A stretch of DNA of 60,000 nt from Polytrichum commune (GCA_950295325.1 OX485804.1:15874001-15934000); one strand, 5' to 3'; counted from the first letter of the stretch, positions 1 to 11,351 are shown. Translations and numbers: made by a program. Notes: generated by a model from the sequence alone, not told the origin.

Positions 1-103
1 TTTGTCCCATCCCCAAATCCCTTACTACTCATCTATCTTACCATCAGTTTTTGTTAATGGAGCTCCTTGTGTCCTCATATCAAAGACTGAAAAGCAACCA
101 ATC

Positions 104-683
104 CACGGGTAGACCACTTAGTGCATTTAAAAAACAACGTGCGGCATAATATAGAGAGGATTAAAATCATTTGAAATAAAAATTATAAAGGAATTCCAAA
201 TAACGAAGGGGCCATTAAATGTAGACAATCCCATTATAATTAAGTTAGATGGACATAAAACGTGGGCCATTATTTTTTGTAAAATTAATATAGGGGCTAA
301 AGATAAGGATCCTATGTGTTGTCATCATAACAGTGTTTGCAATGGTATTACTTTGCTATGGTCTCCTATGTGTTTTCTTCATAACTCTGTTTGCAATGGT
401 ATTACTGTTTGCACCCTTCTTTGTTTCCATGCTTTCCCTCAACACTTGTCAATTGCATTAGGAAGTAGATTAGCTTTTATTACTTAAAAGGAATATAGAG
501 TACAAAAAATTGCAGTGACTTGGACAATATAAGTAATGGAAGGGTGCAAACAAATGGGCCATTTTTGAAATTGAAGTAATTATAGGGAGGCTTTAATTCA
601 GCCCTTGAAGGTAAATAGCCCCAAAACAAAAAACCCCCAGCCGCACGTGGTGCACAAAAATGCCTTAGAGTGATCTACCCGTG
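104..683. mobile_element. Non-autonomous hAT-like element (580 bp) with 8-bp TSD
   Basis: The ends are inverted repeats: CACGGGTAGACCACT on the left and the complement of CACGGGTAGATCACT on the right. It is flanked by an exact 8-bp direct repeat, AACCAATC, at 96-103 and 684-691. The related copy of the host repeat near 56165 has a single AACCAATC and no insert, which independently defines the insertion. An 8-bp duplication is the hallmark of the hAT superfamily. There is no transposase, so mobility would depend on an enzyme elsewhere. Confidence 0.88.
311..412. repeat. Two-copy 54-bp tandem repeat inside the hAT-like element
   Basis: The units starting at 311 and 365 both begin CCTATGTGTT and share TGTTTGCAATGGTATTACT. 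They are diverged by a few substitutions. This is an internal duplication of the 104-683 element. Confidence 0.7.
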
Positions 684-905
684 AACCAATCACAAGGCCA
701 GGAGGCGACACTTTTAAAGGTCCTACATTCTTGCCTCATGTTTAGGTACCGATGGGAGGGTCGGTGCTTGAGGCTTAAAATCTCCACTTTTAAGCCATGC
801 CACATCATTTGCCAACTAGGCTCGGCACTAGATAATGTCGATGGTGTGGAAGCCACGTTTTTAGAACCAACTTTTAGGCTTAGCTAAAGTCAGGTGAGGA
901 GGGGG

Positions 906-1795
906 CACTAGGCTAATGGCCTCCTCCATGTTCCTCATAGAGTTCCTCATGAGACCTCAATTCTTCATAGGACTTTGCCCTATGGACATTGCGACCGTAT
1001 AGGGTTAGAGTGATGGAGTATGTGTGGTGTAGGCCTCTCTTTTTGCAACGGGTTCGTACCAATTACATGGAAGTGGTTTTGAAAAAGAAGAAGAAGAAGA
1101 AGCATTTACGGATGTATGAAGGGAGAATGTGCCAAAAGCTTCACAACCACATTCATGTTTTCTTTCACTTTTAATGAGCCACGTGCACCCTCGAGCTAGT
1201 AGTAGTAGTGCCTTCACCAACGATATTATTCCATCGCTTCTTAAATGCTTGCAATTTTTCTAGACCATGATACTAGAGCTCCAATGAATACTTGTACTTG
1301 AGGCCAAGACGAGACTCCAACGAATCACAAGGGTACAAGGAAAGTGTAGAAGTACAAAAGGAGAAGGGAAAGTGGAAGAGAGAGAGAGAGAGAGAGAGCA
1401 AAAATGCATTTATTTTTGGTTGAAAGTTAGAGAGTTTTCTTGATGATGTTGAGTTTCTATGTTTTTGTTGATTCCGTTTCCAACTTTTTGCGTGATACTC
1501 TAAAGGGAGATTCCCTACTAAACATACGTAAAGGGGAAAGCATCTTCCCAATGCGCATCAAATACTAGCCTACTTTCACTCAGCACTTTTATAAGGACTT
1601 CCAAGAGAGTAAGTCAAGTTCGCTCTCACTTGCCTAAGGAGCCCGCCAATTGATTGCGACTTGAGTTCATTGGTCAAACTTAATTTCAAGCTTCAAGATG
1701 ATTTTGGATTTGTTTTTTGATCAACTCGTGAAGAAGACTTCTTCTTGAAGTGTAGATTATACTCTATTTTATTGAGGTCTAAGATTTCAATTACA
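906..1795. other. Unassigned AT-rich DNA with a (GA)n microsatellite
   Basis: No gene or element ends were recognised. It contains (AAG)n near 1083-1101 and a GA run at about 1376-1398. Short open frames here have no codon bias or family resemblance that I can see. Confidence 0.5.
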
Positions 1796-1803
1796 CTTAC
1801 ATG

Positions 1804-2912
1804 CAGTGCTCAAAATTGAAGTCTTCAGTGCCCTTCAAATGGGTTTTGGGACTTCAAAAAATACCTCAAGGAAAACAACCCTTCAAAACATAATCCTCAT
1901 ATCTAAGTGCTCCCTTCACTTGAAGTGTTGGATAAATAGTACCTTTCAAGTATTGTTCATCATCTCAAGTAGCCGTTGAACTCCGGCTGTCTAACTTTGG
2001 GCTCCAGATCTCAGATCCAGATGGGAATTAGTCCAGATTGGAATTGTATGTTGATAGGTTTGGTTGTGAGAAAGTGCATACTTTGCACTATGACTCTATG
2101 CCCGGCCGGGTGTGATGTAGGGGCTCATTGGAGGATTGCATCACCCTTGGTAGACTATACGTCCAAAAGGTTATTGACTCACTAAATGATCGCTTCCCCG
2201 ACTTGCCCATTTTTAATGCGGCCAGGCTTTTCAACCCAAAACACTATCCCATGGATGCATTGGATCGAGGCACTTTAACTGAGCAATGGTTGAACCGGTT
2301 GGTGACACATTTCAAGTGGAGCTCTGTTCTTGTTGATCAAGCCAATGTGGAGTTGCTCAAATTTGTGGAGATGTTATCTTCAGCTCGTCAACACCGAAGT
2401 ATGCATGAAGATTGGGTTTTTTGTGGCCGTGACCGAGAGTTTAAGATCAATTGGCCAACCCTAATGTCGCTATGGCAAGCCATACTTGTGATCCCTACTA
2501 GCACTGTTGTTTGTGAGCGTGGTTTTTCAAAGCAGAATTGGGTTAAGAGCGAAAGGAGAACATGCCTAAACTTTGACACACTTGATGCATTGATGAGGAT
2601 TAGCCTAAACGGTTTGGGAGTTGAATTCATGGATTGGAATGGCATTTTTGACACTTGGAAAACCGCTACAGTAACCAACAAGCGTAGGGCATTGTCACTT
2701 CAAGAGGTGGAGTTAGATAGTTGATTCTCCATTATTTCATTGTACTAGAAGCATGTACCATGCAAATCATGCATAATTTTAATATAAGTTTTATATTTCT
2801 TTGAAAATTTTCCATTGACGTCCTAGATTTAGATATGCCCTTCAATTGCAATGTTGAAATTTCAGAGCCCTTCAAAAGGAAATTCATATGAGGGCTTCAA
2901 TTTTGAGCACTG
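1804..2912 (+). mobile_element. hAT transposon, internally deleted, with intact ends and 8-bp TSD
   Basis: The left terminus CAGTGCTCAAAATTGAAG is matched by its reverse complement ending at 2912, and the inverted repeat extends to about 24 bp with two mismatches. The flanks are an exact 8-bp direct repeat, CTTACATG, at 1796-1803 and 2913-2920. Several CCCTTCAA motifs lie just inside both ends, resembling the subterminal transposase-binding repeats of hAT elements. The 1,109-bp length is short for an autonomous hAT element. Only the C-terminal part of a transposase (2128-2724) remains, so the zinc finger and most of the catalytic core appear deleted. Confidence 0.93.
2128..2724 (+). pseudogene. 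hAT transposase C-terminal fragment (dimerisation domain)
   Basis: The open frame encodes about 198 residues that look like the end of a hAT transposase. A segment reading LMSLWQAILVIPTSTVVCER (about residues 113-132), then GFSKQNWVKSERR and LDALMRISLNG, matches the pattern of the hAT C-terminal dimerisation region (W..L..ivPtS.a.cER.FS....iks..R..L....l..Lm.i..n). The frame opens at TTG with no ATG, and nothing upstream in the element encodes a BED zinc finger or the first catalytic aspartates. It is therefore a 5'-truncated relic. It lies wholly inside the 1804-2912 element and ends at a TGA. Confidence 0.85.
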
Positions 2913-2920
2913 CTTACATG

Positions 2921-3259
2921 ATAAGTTCTCGTATTTAGATATTATAGCCCAATTTAATGGTACCATGGTATTGTAATGCATATCTTGCATAGCTGGTGGT
3001 TTTTTATGTTGATATTTTTTTATTCATTTATCTTTTTCATTTTTTGACTTGCTTCATGTTTTATGATTTCATGTTCTGAACCTATCTTCGATTAATTTTT
3101 ATTTTAAAAAATCCATGAAACATCTTGAATAACTTAATGTCGTGCTCAGCTTTCTTAAAACCAACTGTAGAGGTAAAGGATTATAGGTAGAAATTGAGGA
3201 TGCAAGATATGGTTGACCATAATTTTTCAATTTATTTAAAAAATAATAAAAATAATAAA

Positions 3260-3290
<31 letters not shown>

Positions 3291-3511
3291 TTTTCGCATC
3301 GGCGTGGTTGAGGGGCCGATCAAACCAACTAGTTCATACACCATCCGTCGGCATCTTTGGATGTAATAATGTGAAAAGTGGTGGGCCAACATTTATTTCT
3401 CAACATAATCCCCAACAATTTCACAGGTGAAACTAGATGGAAAGTTTGGTGTGATTGAGGCATGAGAGCCCAATGGCCTTAAGGTCCATATGGTTGGCCA
3501 TATAGAAAGTA
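2921..3511. other. Unassigned AT-rich DNA with (AAT)n/(CAA)n microsatellite
   Basis: The only structure seen is an AAT-rich run followed by about ten CAA units at roughly 3238-3288. Open frames of poly-N or poly-C residues on the two strands come from this microsatellite and are not genes. Confidence 0.55.
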
Positions 3512-3730
3512 AATAATCGTGTATGGGCGTACCTCTCATTCATCCAACATGACAACCTTAAAATTGTATGCAACCCAAAGGTTAATCAATCTCACATTGG
3601 GAGTAGCTTTAAAGACCACAAATCGATCAACTCGAGGTTATTCTCAGATGAATCGGCAACAAAGCTATGGGGGAGTCAAGATTTTTTTTTTATGTTGGAC
3701 AGATGAGAGGTTAGCTTGTATACGATAATT
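3512..3730. mobile_element. Short terminal-inverted-repeat element (about 220 bp)
   Basis: The left end (ATAATCGTGTATGGGCGTAC, followed by CTCTCATTCATCCAACAT) is mirrored at the right end, where the reverse complement reads AATTATCGTATACAAGCTAA and then CTCTCATCTGTCCAACAT. A TA dinucleotide can be placed at each border. Related single ends recur near 33236-33276 and 50023-50110. No coding sequence is present. Superfamily is uncertain. Confidence 0.6.
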
Positions 3731-4257
3731 ACCTCTCCCTCCCTATAAGTTTGTTGTTGATTCATTCTAATTTAACCTTGCTATGCTAATTTGGAGTCTC
3801 TAATCCCAATTCAAGCGTTTACGGGGATTGCAATCTCTGGAATGTGCATAGCACTCACTGTTTTCATCCTCCTTCCTTGGTAAGTGCTACGAAACATCAC
3901 TCATTCGAGTCCCATCGAACTCAACTTCCATGCTTTAGGACCACTTGTGAGGCCAAACCGCCCACCCTTAAGCGTCCTAGTCCGGGTGCGGGTATGGTGA
4001 TCACATTCATATTCGTCCTAGTCTACCCTTCCTCCGTCATTCATCCCCATGACATCATACATACTTTGTGTCACACCAATTTATTCCATAGTATGAGTAC
4101 AAGCGTTGATAAACGCTTTTCTCTATTGGTACTATCTTCACACCCTCTATCAACTTCCCACACAATTGCACCCACGATTAACCGGATGGCCAACTACCTA
4201 GCTAACCCATCCATCTTAACTTAGGGTACTAAACCCATCTAACCCCTCCGTCAAACT

Positions 4258-4425
4258 GTCCCTTAGTAGAGTTGTTGCCCAGTCGGCCTTCGTTCCAGCT
4301 GCTATATCAGTCCCTTAGTAGAGTTGTTGCCCAGTCGGCCTTCGTTCCAGCTGCTATATCAGTCCCTTAGTAGAGTTGCTGCCCAGTCTGCCTTCGTTCC
4401 AGCTGCTATATCAGTCCCTTAGTCT
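4258..4425. repeat. 52-bp tandem repeat, 3.2 copies
   Basis: Units start at 4258, 4310, 4362 and (partial) 4414 with GTCCCTTAGTAGAGTTGTTG and run through CCAGCTGCTATATCA. The first two are identical over the 52 bp and the third differs at two positions. Function is unknown. Confidence 0.95.
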
Positions 4426-4469
4426 AACTGTCGTATTAGTTCGGCCTTCAATCAACTAATCCTATAAAT

Positions 4470-4610
4470 CCCCTCTAATTAACTATATTCTATGAGTCCC
4501 CTCTAATCAACTATATTCTATAAGTCCCCTCTAATCAACTACATTTTCTACCACACTACACTACACACACCCACACACACCCACACGAGAGAGAGAGAGA
4601 GAGAATGAGA
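4470..4610. repeat. 28-bp tandem repeat (3 copies) followed by (ACACCC)n and (GA)n
   Basis: Three near-copies of a CCCTCTAATCAACTATATTC unit occur between about 4470 and 4550. They are followed by short ACACACCC repeats and a GA run near 4588-4608. This is low-complexity sequence, not coding. Confidence 0.8.
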
Positions 4611-4970
4611 GAGAGGAGGGAGGAATGAGAGAGGGCATCCCACAACCACAACCTCTCTAACCTTTTCCTACTTAGTAGGACCTTATCCTATCCACTAACT
4701 CCTCACCCCCTAAACCAACAAGAACATGTTCTAATTCAAACATTTAAGCCAAGGCCCTTCCCCTTGCTTCTTCAAACACTACTCACTCAACCAAAACACT
4801 CCCTAATGTCGCTAAGCTTCTAATTAACCACACAAAATAGGCTTAAGGCCTAAAACATAAACCACACCAAGCCTCACTCTTTTTATACTTTTAATTGTTT
4901 CAATAACACTCCAAATGCAATTATAAGTAGATCCTAAACATAAAACAAATATGAGCAACCATTTTGGGCT

Positions 4971-5302
4971 CATACCACTTCAAACACAAGCCGAGGTCTG
5001 TGACCATGTAATTGTGAGGGCTCTTGATTCTAATCCAAAGGACATGCCACTCACATGGTCTCCTAGAATTGCATCAAGCCTACCTCTTGAAGGCAAGCCT
5101 GACGCAAAATATGGCAAACCATTGCACATTGTTTATATTTGGTATGTGCTAAGAATCCATGTAGACTTTTCATCCAAGATAATTTCTCTGGGTCTTTGGG
5201 CCTTCACCTTCTAGTGTGAAGTGAACTTGAATGGTCTTAGCCTTTTCGACCAACTAGAGATCTTAGAATGCAATGGTCACATGCCTTCAATCTTGTGTGT
5301 TA
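4971..5302. mobile_element. Truncated family-C inverted-repeat element
   Basis: The left part (ACCACTTCAAACACAAGCC, then GTGACCATGTAATTGTGAGG) resembles the left terminus of the adjacent element at 5303. The right part (CAATGGTCACATGCCTTCAA, then TCTTGTGTG) resembles its right terminus but stops where the next element begins. Internal text also matches about 24230-24545. It is a non-autonomous DNA element broken at its right end. Confidence 0.55.
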
Positions 5303-5808
5303 CGGGCCACTTCACACACGAGCCAAGAGCCATGACCATGAAATTGTGAGAGCCCAAAAGAAAGTGTCCAAAGGCTGCCATACGACACCTCCAAAATCAT
5401 GTGGTGTGGTGACGAACCCTGAAGTGTAGTGTGAAGTCATATGTAACCGGGCTCTCAACCGAATGCTATTTAAATGAATTTTTATTCATACGGGTCCTCA
5501 CACATGATAGAATAGAATAAACCAACGATTATGAGCATTCGGAGTGCCATGGTCTCCCAGCTTTGTATTAGGCCTACCTCCAAGAGGTGGATTTTGAAAA
5601 CAGTCCAAGTGACCATGAAACATGATCCATTAAATGCCATGTAGGATTCCATGTAGACTTTACATCCATCTTGCATTCCACATACTCCATTGGTCCCTCA
5701 AGCGTACCTAGTGTGAAGAGAACTTGGACGGGCTCCGCCTTTCCCACCAATGAGAGTGCTTGTAGTGTAATGGTCACGGGCTCTCAGTCTCGGGTGTGAA
5801 GTGGCCCT
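5303..5808. mobile_element. Family-C non-autonomous DNA element (506 bp, TA-flanked)
   Basis: The left end CGGGCCACTTCACACACGAG and the right end GTGTGAAGTGGCCCT are inverted copies, each bordered by TA. Inside both ends lies a second motif pair, GACCATGAAATTGTGAG on the left and GTGTAATGGTCACGGGCTC on the right. Other members or fragments are at 4971-5302, 11777-12502, about 24230-24545, 28861-28915 and 29745-29800. There is no transposase. TA flanks would suit a Tc1/mariner-like origin, but this is inference. Confidence 0.7.
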
Positions 5809-6268
5809 TAGATTGAGTTTCTACATCGGTAAGGGCTTATATATACAATCAATTCCCATCTATTAGGGGCCAGGCCCTAGATTGCTTAGTCAGTTTTTGC
5901 ACCATAACTTCAAGGATAGTTATCGTATTGAGAGCCAGGCTAAGTTATGTATAATGTGACTCGAGACCGAGAACCCGTTGGGAAGCCACTTTTGAAAGGG
6001 CCTTGAAGAGCTCATAACAAGTCCCTCATAATAACCCTTTGCGTGCCTAGTAGATGTGCCGCATTGGAACTTGGAAACTTCAAACCAATCTTGACGGCAA
6101 AGATATTTGAAGTTGGAGCCCACCCTCGTCAACATCATTACTTGTTTGATTAATGTTTGTTTTTTGAGCGGAAGCATGTATACATTATACCGTGTATGGT
6201 ATTTAGTGTTACATGTGTAGTAGCGTCACTTACCTAATTAGGTGTGAGACCCATGGTAGGTTGCATTA

Positions 6269-6485
6269 CATTGTTGATGGTATTTAGTGTCACTTACTAT
6301 TTGGAGTTACGTTGTGCTATAGCTTCTTACTATGGATCTCAGTTCTTACCAACAAAAGTCAAATTGGTTGTTTGGACAATGTATCCCATTAACATCTTTA
6401 CTTAGTAAAAATCTATAATAACCATGTAATGTTGTAGCATTGCATAACTCCAAACAATAAGTGACACTAAATACCATGAACGGTG
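6269..6485. mobile_element. Short T-family MITE (217 bp, TA-flanked)
   Basis: The inverted ends read GATGGTATTTAGTGTCACTT on the left and the complement of CATGGTATTTAGTGTCACTT on the right. The match extends into TTTGGAGTTA on both sides. A TA lies at each border. A close relative with the same layout lies at 32108-32326. It is non-coding. Confidence 0.75.
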
Positions 6486-7740
6486 TACTGAACAACAACT
6501 TGACCGTTATTGTAACCTCATGAGGCTTGGAGTTAGCGTGTTTGTTGATATTTGGCATTTGTATGCTTAATAATAATTTGAGGTCTATGCCTAGGTTACA
6601 TGATGATCAACGAGTTGATCATAAGTGTAAGCACATGACAATTTCTTGTAAGCATATCTAGTTTAGATTGTTCACCATTAGTGTGTGTAACATTAAATAC
6701 CGCAAACAATGTAGTAGCAAAGCAAAGCCTTTTCGACATGGCCCATTTGACATAATGTCACCTAGGACCTTCCAAAAACATAACTATTTTACATCAAAAT
6801 AGTTGATTCAACACGCATTAGAAAAAATAAAAAATAAAAAATTGCGGTCTTATTCATTGGTCTTAAGTTGACATGTAGCAATTGGACCATATAAAAATGA
6901 CCCCCTTTCTTATACACACACATATACATATATCAAAGTCAACTTTGAAAGAAAAAAAATAGGGTAGAAAATATTTTCAAAAATATTAGGAACTCCATTG
7001 AATACAAAGTCAAAATTTTCAAGTTAGGGCAACAAGTGAAATTTTTCTTTACGAAACCCTAAATTGGATTTTGAATGATGGAATGTATCATAATGTTGGA
7101 TGACAATCATTCTATCATATGGTGCTATGTTGGAATTTGAATACCCAAATCTTGAATTCAAATGTTGATTCCATAATGTGGTCAAAGGTTCATATACTAG
7201 GTGAGGGATGTATGTAATGATGAACTTGGGTGCCATGTTGGGGACATGTTTGGTTTGGTTTTTCACTTTGTTGCTTAGATTCTTCAAGGTAGTCTATACC
7301 CAAAGTTGGCAACGATGATGGGCAAGTGAGCTCGCCTCCACACACAAACCTTGAAGGCTATATACACACTTTCATGGAGTATTAAAATTTAATCTAATAT
7401 GAGAATTTAACCTAGTCTCAAAACTTGATTTACTACCACAAATGCCTTTTCCCATGCTTGAAAGATTCAACAAGAAAAAGAAAAAATGAAATTCATATCA
7501 TGACATTCAAGTAAAGTAGGCTTTTGGGCACACATTACTAAAAAAAATTGCATAGCATGTCTTTGTTATGCAAGGCCCCAATGAATGTGGCTTTGATGCT
7601 AGAATACAACCACATCACGCTCCAATTTCGGACTGAATCCGGAAACATGAATGTGAAAGTGCTTTGATATGCTTTCTTCTGGCAAATTCCAACGCAAACT
7701 CAAAAAAAATATCATGATAACTAAGGTTGAACGCTCGAAA
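6486..7740. other. Unassigned AT-rich DNA
   Basis: No gene, RNA or element ends were recognised. Longest open frames are under 90 codons and lack any recognised motif. Confidence 0.45.
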
Positions 7741-7830
7741 CCACCACTGAACCTAAAACCGCCTTTATGTACCACATGCATACATTTGAAAACAAATGTT
7801 TGCATGTATGCATGTGGTACATAGTGGTGG
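7741..7830. repeat. Asymmetric inverted repeat (hairpin)
   Basis: The outer arms CCACCACT / AGTGGTGG and the inner arms ATGTACCACATGCATAC / GTATGCATGTGGTACAT pair. An 18-20-nt bulge exists only on the left, and an inner CATTTG/CAAATG pair closes the top. It could be a MITE remnant or an RNA foldback. Confidence 0.6.
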
Positions 7831-8766
7831 TTATGGGTATCCATACCTTAGAGACCTTATCACCATTGGAATAGAAAGGGGAACAACAATCCTAAACTAG
7901 ATCAAGAGCAAATTTGTGTTGCAATTGAAAGTCTTTGTCAAGAACCTCCTTGAGTTCCATTGTGTACAAAAGGTCATTTGTTTGGGCATGAAGCCAAGTT
8001 TGCCTTCAGCATCTCGTACTTGGAAGGTATATTTTATTCGACCAAATCACACTACAAGGAATTAAAGGCATGCGTATAGAATCTTATATTGTTGAGGTAA
8101 CTATAAATTGCACTTGACAAGAACACACCCAACCACATACATCAAAGCAAGCCCAAAGGCTTGTATTTGAGGCCCCCACATGCGCCACAAATTTAGGAGA
8201 GTTAGCTACCTTTTGAGTTAGTGAACCAAAAGGCTAGTTATTAAAACCCATGGTCACATCATTTGCACCTCCTAGATAGGAGAAATTGTTGACATAAGAG
8301 TCGATGAGAATTAGCTAACCAACATGCTAGCTAGCATGTTCATATTTTCCATTTTTAGCTAAAGTATTGGAATTTAAATAATGCTCTCTCACCCTTTATC
8401 TTCATTGGATGTTCCTAAATACTTAGCATTCTTCAACTATGGTCAATGTTCAACTTTTATTCACATTAAAGCTTGGTTCTTAGCTGCAAATCATGGTTGA
8501 TTGCATAACATCTACCCATGTTAGTTCTAGTATCTACCAACATCTATTTTATATATATATATATCAGTTATAAAATACAAATTGGTCTCACATATAGATG
8601 TAGTTTAAGAAGCTTTGCTCAATCAACCTGCACCATGTTGGCATTTGAACTCACAGCTATGATCAAGGTGAAACGTCCCTCATTCATGCCAACCCGAGAA
8701 GTTGACGTCGTCTCTCTGCGTTTTAAACTCCACCACCATGAGGTAGCAATAGCCTTCGTGGTGAAG

Positions 8767-8800
<34 letters not shown>

Positions 8801-9719
8801 AATGACAAAAATTCTTCATAGCCCAACAAAAATTTACAATACTTGATGGCTCGAATTCTATTGAGATTAAATTTGCAATCCATTAATTGAAAGGTCAACC
8901 ACCTCACGAGTCACCTTGGAAGCATGTGGTTGGCCGCCCTCGTCCACATTAATTTTGCACCTTTGAACACCCATGAATGAACCATAATACCATCCACTTC
9001 ATTCAATGGCTCATGCTTAAGGAGTTTGGGGATTCCTAACCACTTCATTATTATTAGTCATCATCATCGTTTGAGCAACTTTGTTGTTTTCCATTTCCCA
9101 AGTATTTGAAATTGGATGTCACTTGTCACGTCAACTGCATGGTGGTAGGCCTAACTAACTTAGTAGGCCGTTCTCAAGGGCTATTCCTCCTTTTTGTTTT
9201 TTGTTTTGTTTTTTGGGCACAAATTGAGGTATTCCTCCTTTTTGGACTTCTCCGTGCCGGCAAAGTTTGCATCACTAGATCACAAAAAGTTGGATCTCCT
9301 TTCCACATGGAAGTGTGCATTAATTTATCAATGATAAAATAGTTTTTTAAGGAAGGGAGCTTGACTATCTCTTTACTTTGCATCTGAAGATTACTTTAAT
9401 TTGAGTGTAAAACAATTAACTTTCATAATTGCGTTGGTGTGGATACGAGGCTTGGTGAAAACGTACATTTCATTTATTCGTAGTGGCATGTTTTGGTTAT
9501 TTAAATCAAGGCAAACATTTCATAAAGTTTTGGGTTTTTTCTTTGTGTTTTCTACAACCTCCAGGTATGAAATTCACTAAAATCTACTCATGCAACATTT
9601 GATGTCACTAACATTCAAGTATATTTGGACAAATCACTTGTCTAAAAATAATAAGGGATGTGCATTTATGGGGACAAAAATGTCAAAATGACAACATCAA
9701 AAACAATAACACAACAACC
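7831..9719. other. Unassigned DNA with an (ATCT)n microsatellite
   Basis: The clear structure is an ATCT tetranucleotide run of about nine units at 8766-8801, plus a short TA run near 8552. I looked for LINE and LTR-type coding remnants on the minus strand and could not support one. Confidence 0.5.
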
Positions 9720-9727
9720 ACAACTTC

Positions 9728-10141
9728 CCCGGGGAGTGCACTTAAAGTTAAGATTAGGAATACACGTGAGTGCGTTTTAATGGCATACCCCCTACAATAC
9801 TTGGCCTTAAAATAGTTTTTAAATTAATAAATTTTAAGTGCCAAATCATTATGTATATATAAATCACTTGGTGTAAATTTCAGGACGAAAAGTTTTTAAA
9901 AATTATTTTAAAAAATGACAGAAGTTTGAACTAAAATGCGTTGTTTTTTTCTTCAAAAATCAATTTAAAATATTTACAATTGATTATTTTTTGAAATTTA
10001 TACAACAAGAACTTTAGATTGTGTTTAACAACTTCATTTTATTTTTTACAATTTTTAGATGATTTTTTAGTACATACATAAGGGGGTCAAAAGTCCGCAC
10101 TCACGGGATTCCTAGTCTTAACTTTAAGTGCACTCCCTGAG
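9728..10141. mobile_element. hAT-like MITE (414 bp) with 8-bp TSD and long TIRs
   Basis: The left end CCCGGGGAGTGCACTTAAAG and the reverse complement of the right end, CTCAGGGAGTGCACTTAAAG, agree. The inverted repeat continues through TTAAGAYTAGGAATMC to about 50 bp. An exact 8-bp direct repeat, ACAACTTC, flanks it at 9720-9727 and 10142-10149. The interior is very AT-rich and non-coding. The 8-bp duplication supports hAT; the termini differ from the two hAT elements at 104 and 1804, so it is a third family. Confidence 0.87.
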
Positions 10142-10361
10142 ACAACTTCAAATGTTTGTACTCCATGTTGCCAACTACCATATTTGTTTAGTATTGTGAT
10201 CTAGTGTACGTCATGTTGGGAGTTAGTATTGTCCAAAGTCGTGCATAGATCTATATATACTAAAAATCCTAGTTGTGTGGATGGTATCTGGTAAATGCAA
10301 GGATGACCATATTCCAACTTGCACATAGAAAAGCAAGGCAATTGTTTTCTCTCATGTGTTT

Positions 10362-10364
<3 letters not shown>

Positions 10365-10403
<39 letters not shown>

Positions 10404-10410
10404 CCCCCCC
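10365..10410. repeat. (CT)n microsatellite ending in a C10 run
   Basis: About 18 CT dinucleotides run directly into ten C residues and are followed by CACCACCACCAC. The open frames of Ser-Leu or Arg-Glu repeats at this site are artefacts of the microsatellite. Confidence 0.98.
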
Positions 10411-10739
10411 TCCCTCACCACCACCACCATCAAACTCCACATGGAAGTGTTCAACCAACAAGATGTTTGAAGATACAAAGGCTTTGCTGGTGTTGGCAAT
10501 ATGTATTTGCTTTGCCACAATGGCCAATACTTGGAAGTGTAACATGTGACCCCCTTTATATCGGAGGGATTGAGAGCTTGAGGTAAGAGCCCTGCCATCC
10601 CCAAGCCTGACTCTCTTACACATGCTTGTTCACTCAAAATGTACTTCAAAATGAGTTTCCAATTGGAGAGCTCGACTCATTTACTAGATGGCGCCTTGAT
10701 GGATCCCAGTGGAACTTCCACGACATATGCTTAATAAAT

Positions 10740-11140
10740 GTTAGCTAGCTCTTGGAGATTGGCGATATTAGGGTTGAGGCATCCATAATCAACCAAGTCC
10801 ATTTTACAATCCACTAGGGTTATTTTACATTTTTAGGCAGATGGAGTTAAGGTTTATGTGGCGGTAGCTTGTGATTGATTACCTTCGTATCAATCACAAA
10901 GTGTTGACAACTGTTAGCCAAGCATTAGATGAGTAGTTAGGAGTTAATTTTACAAATCAACTATGTTTTATCCTAACTTTACCGCTTTGAAATTTGTAGC
11001 AATTTCCATATTCATGAAGGATTTTTTTGAATGATATTTTTGCATTCTTCTTAGAATGTGTTTATCTTGGCAACTAAAATTCTTCCTTGCTATCACTCCT
11101 CCTAAACATATGCAAACTCTCTTATTTTATCAATTTTAGA
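10740..11140 (+). repeat. Dispersed repeat D, copy 1
   Basis: It aligns with 32705-33120 through shared blocks such as GGAGTTAAGGTTTATGTG / GGAGTTAAGATTTATGTG, GGCTTGTGATTGAT-like text, AGCCAAGCATTA and AGCAATTTCCATATT. Copies are clearly diverged. The family is unidentified and no coding capacity is visible. Confidence 0.7.
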
Positions 11141-11351
11141 TGTTTCAACATTATTCAATATATCTTGAAGCATTCACTTGGGCCAACACCAAACATGATA
11201 TTCGTGATAACGACTTATTCACATGTGACGATTTTTTCCAAGGCTGACTCAATTCTAGTCTTGTGGAGTGCACTTCAACTTTGGAAAAAATTGCATTTTG
11301 GAACTAATTTTTGTATGGGCACCTATGGTGCATGTTCATAGAGTAAAGAAG

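Larger units (their letters stand above)
1..905 (+). repeat. Dispersed repeat R1, copy 1 (interrupted)
   Basis: Positions 1-103 and 692-905 align, with many substitutions, to one uninterrupted block at 56070-56370. Shared landmarks are the opening TTTGTCCCAT, the stretch GTTAATGGAGCTCCT and the run GTCCTACATTCTTGCCTC. The two parts of this copy are separated by a hAT-like insertion at 104-683. The left edge of the repeat may lie outside the window. No coding capacity was recognised and the family is unidentified. Confidence 0.75.

Noticed and set aside
8400-9100. Minus-strand stretch considered as a LINE ORF1 or gag remnant.
   Set aside because: Stops in every frame and no motif that stands up to inspection.
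10201-10649. Several overlapping frames with Ser-Leu or Arg-Glu repeats.
   Set aside because: Translations of the CT microsatellite at 10365-10400 in different frames.
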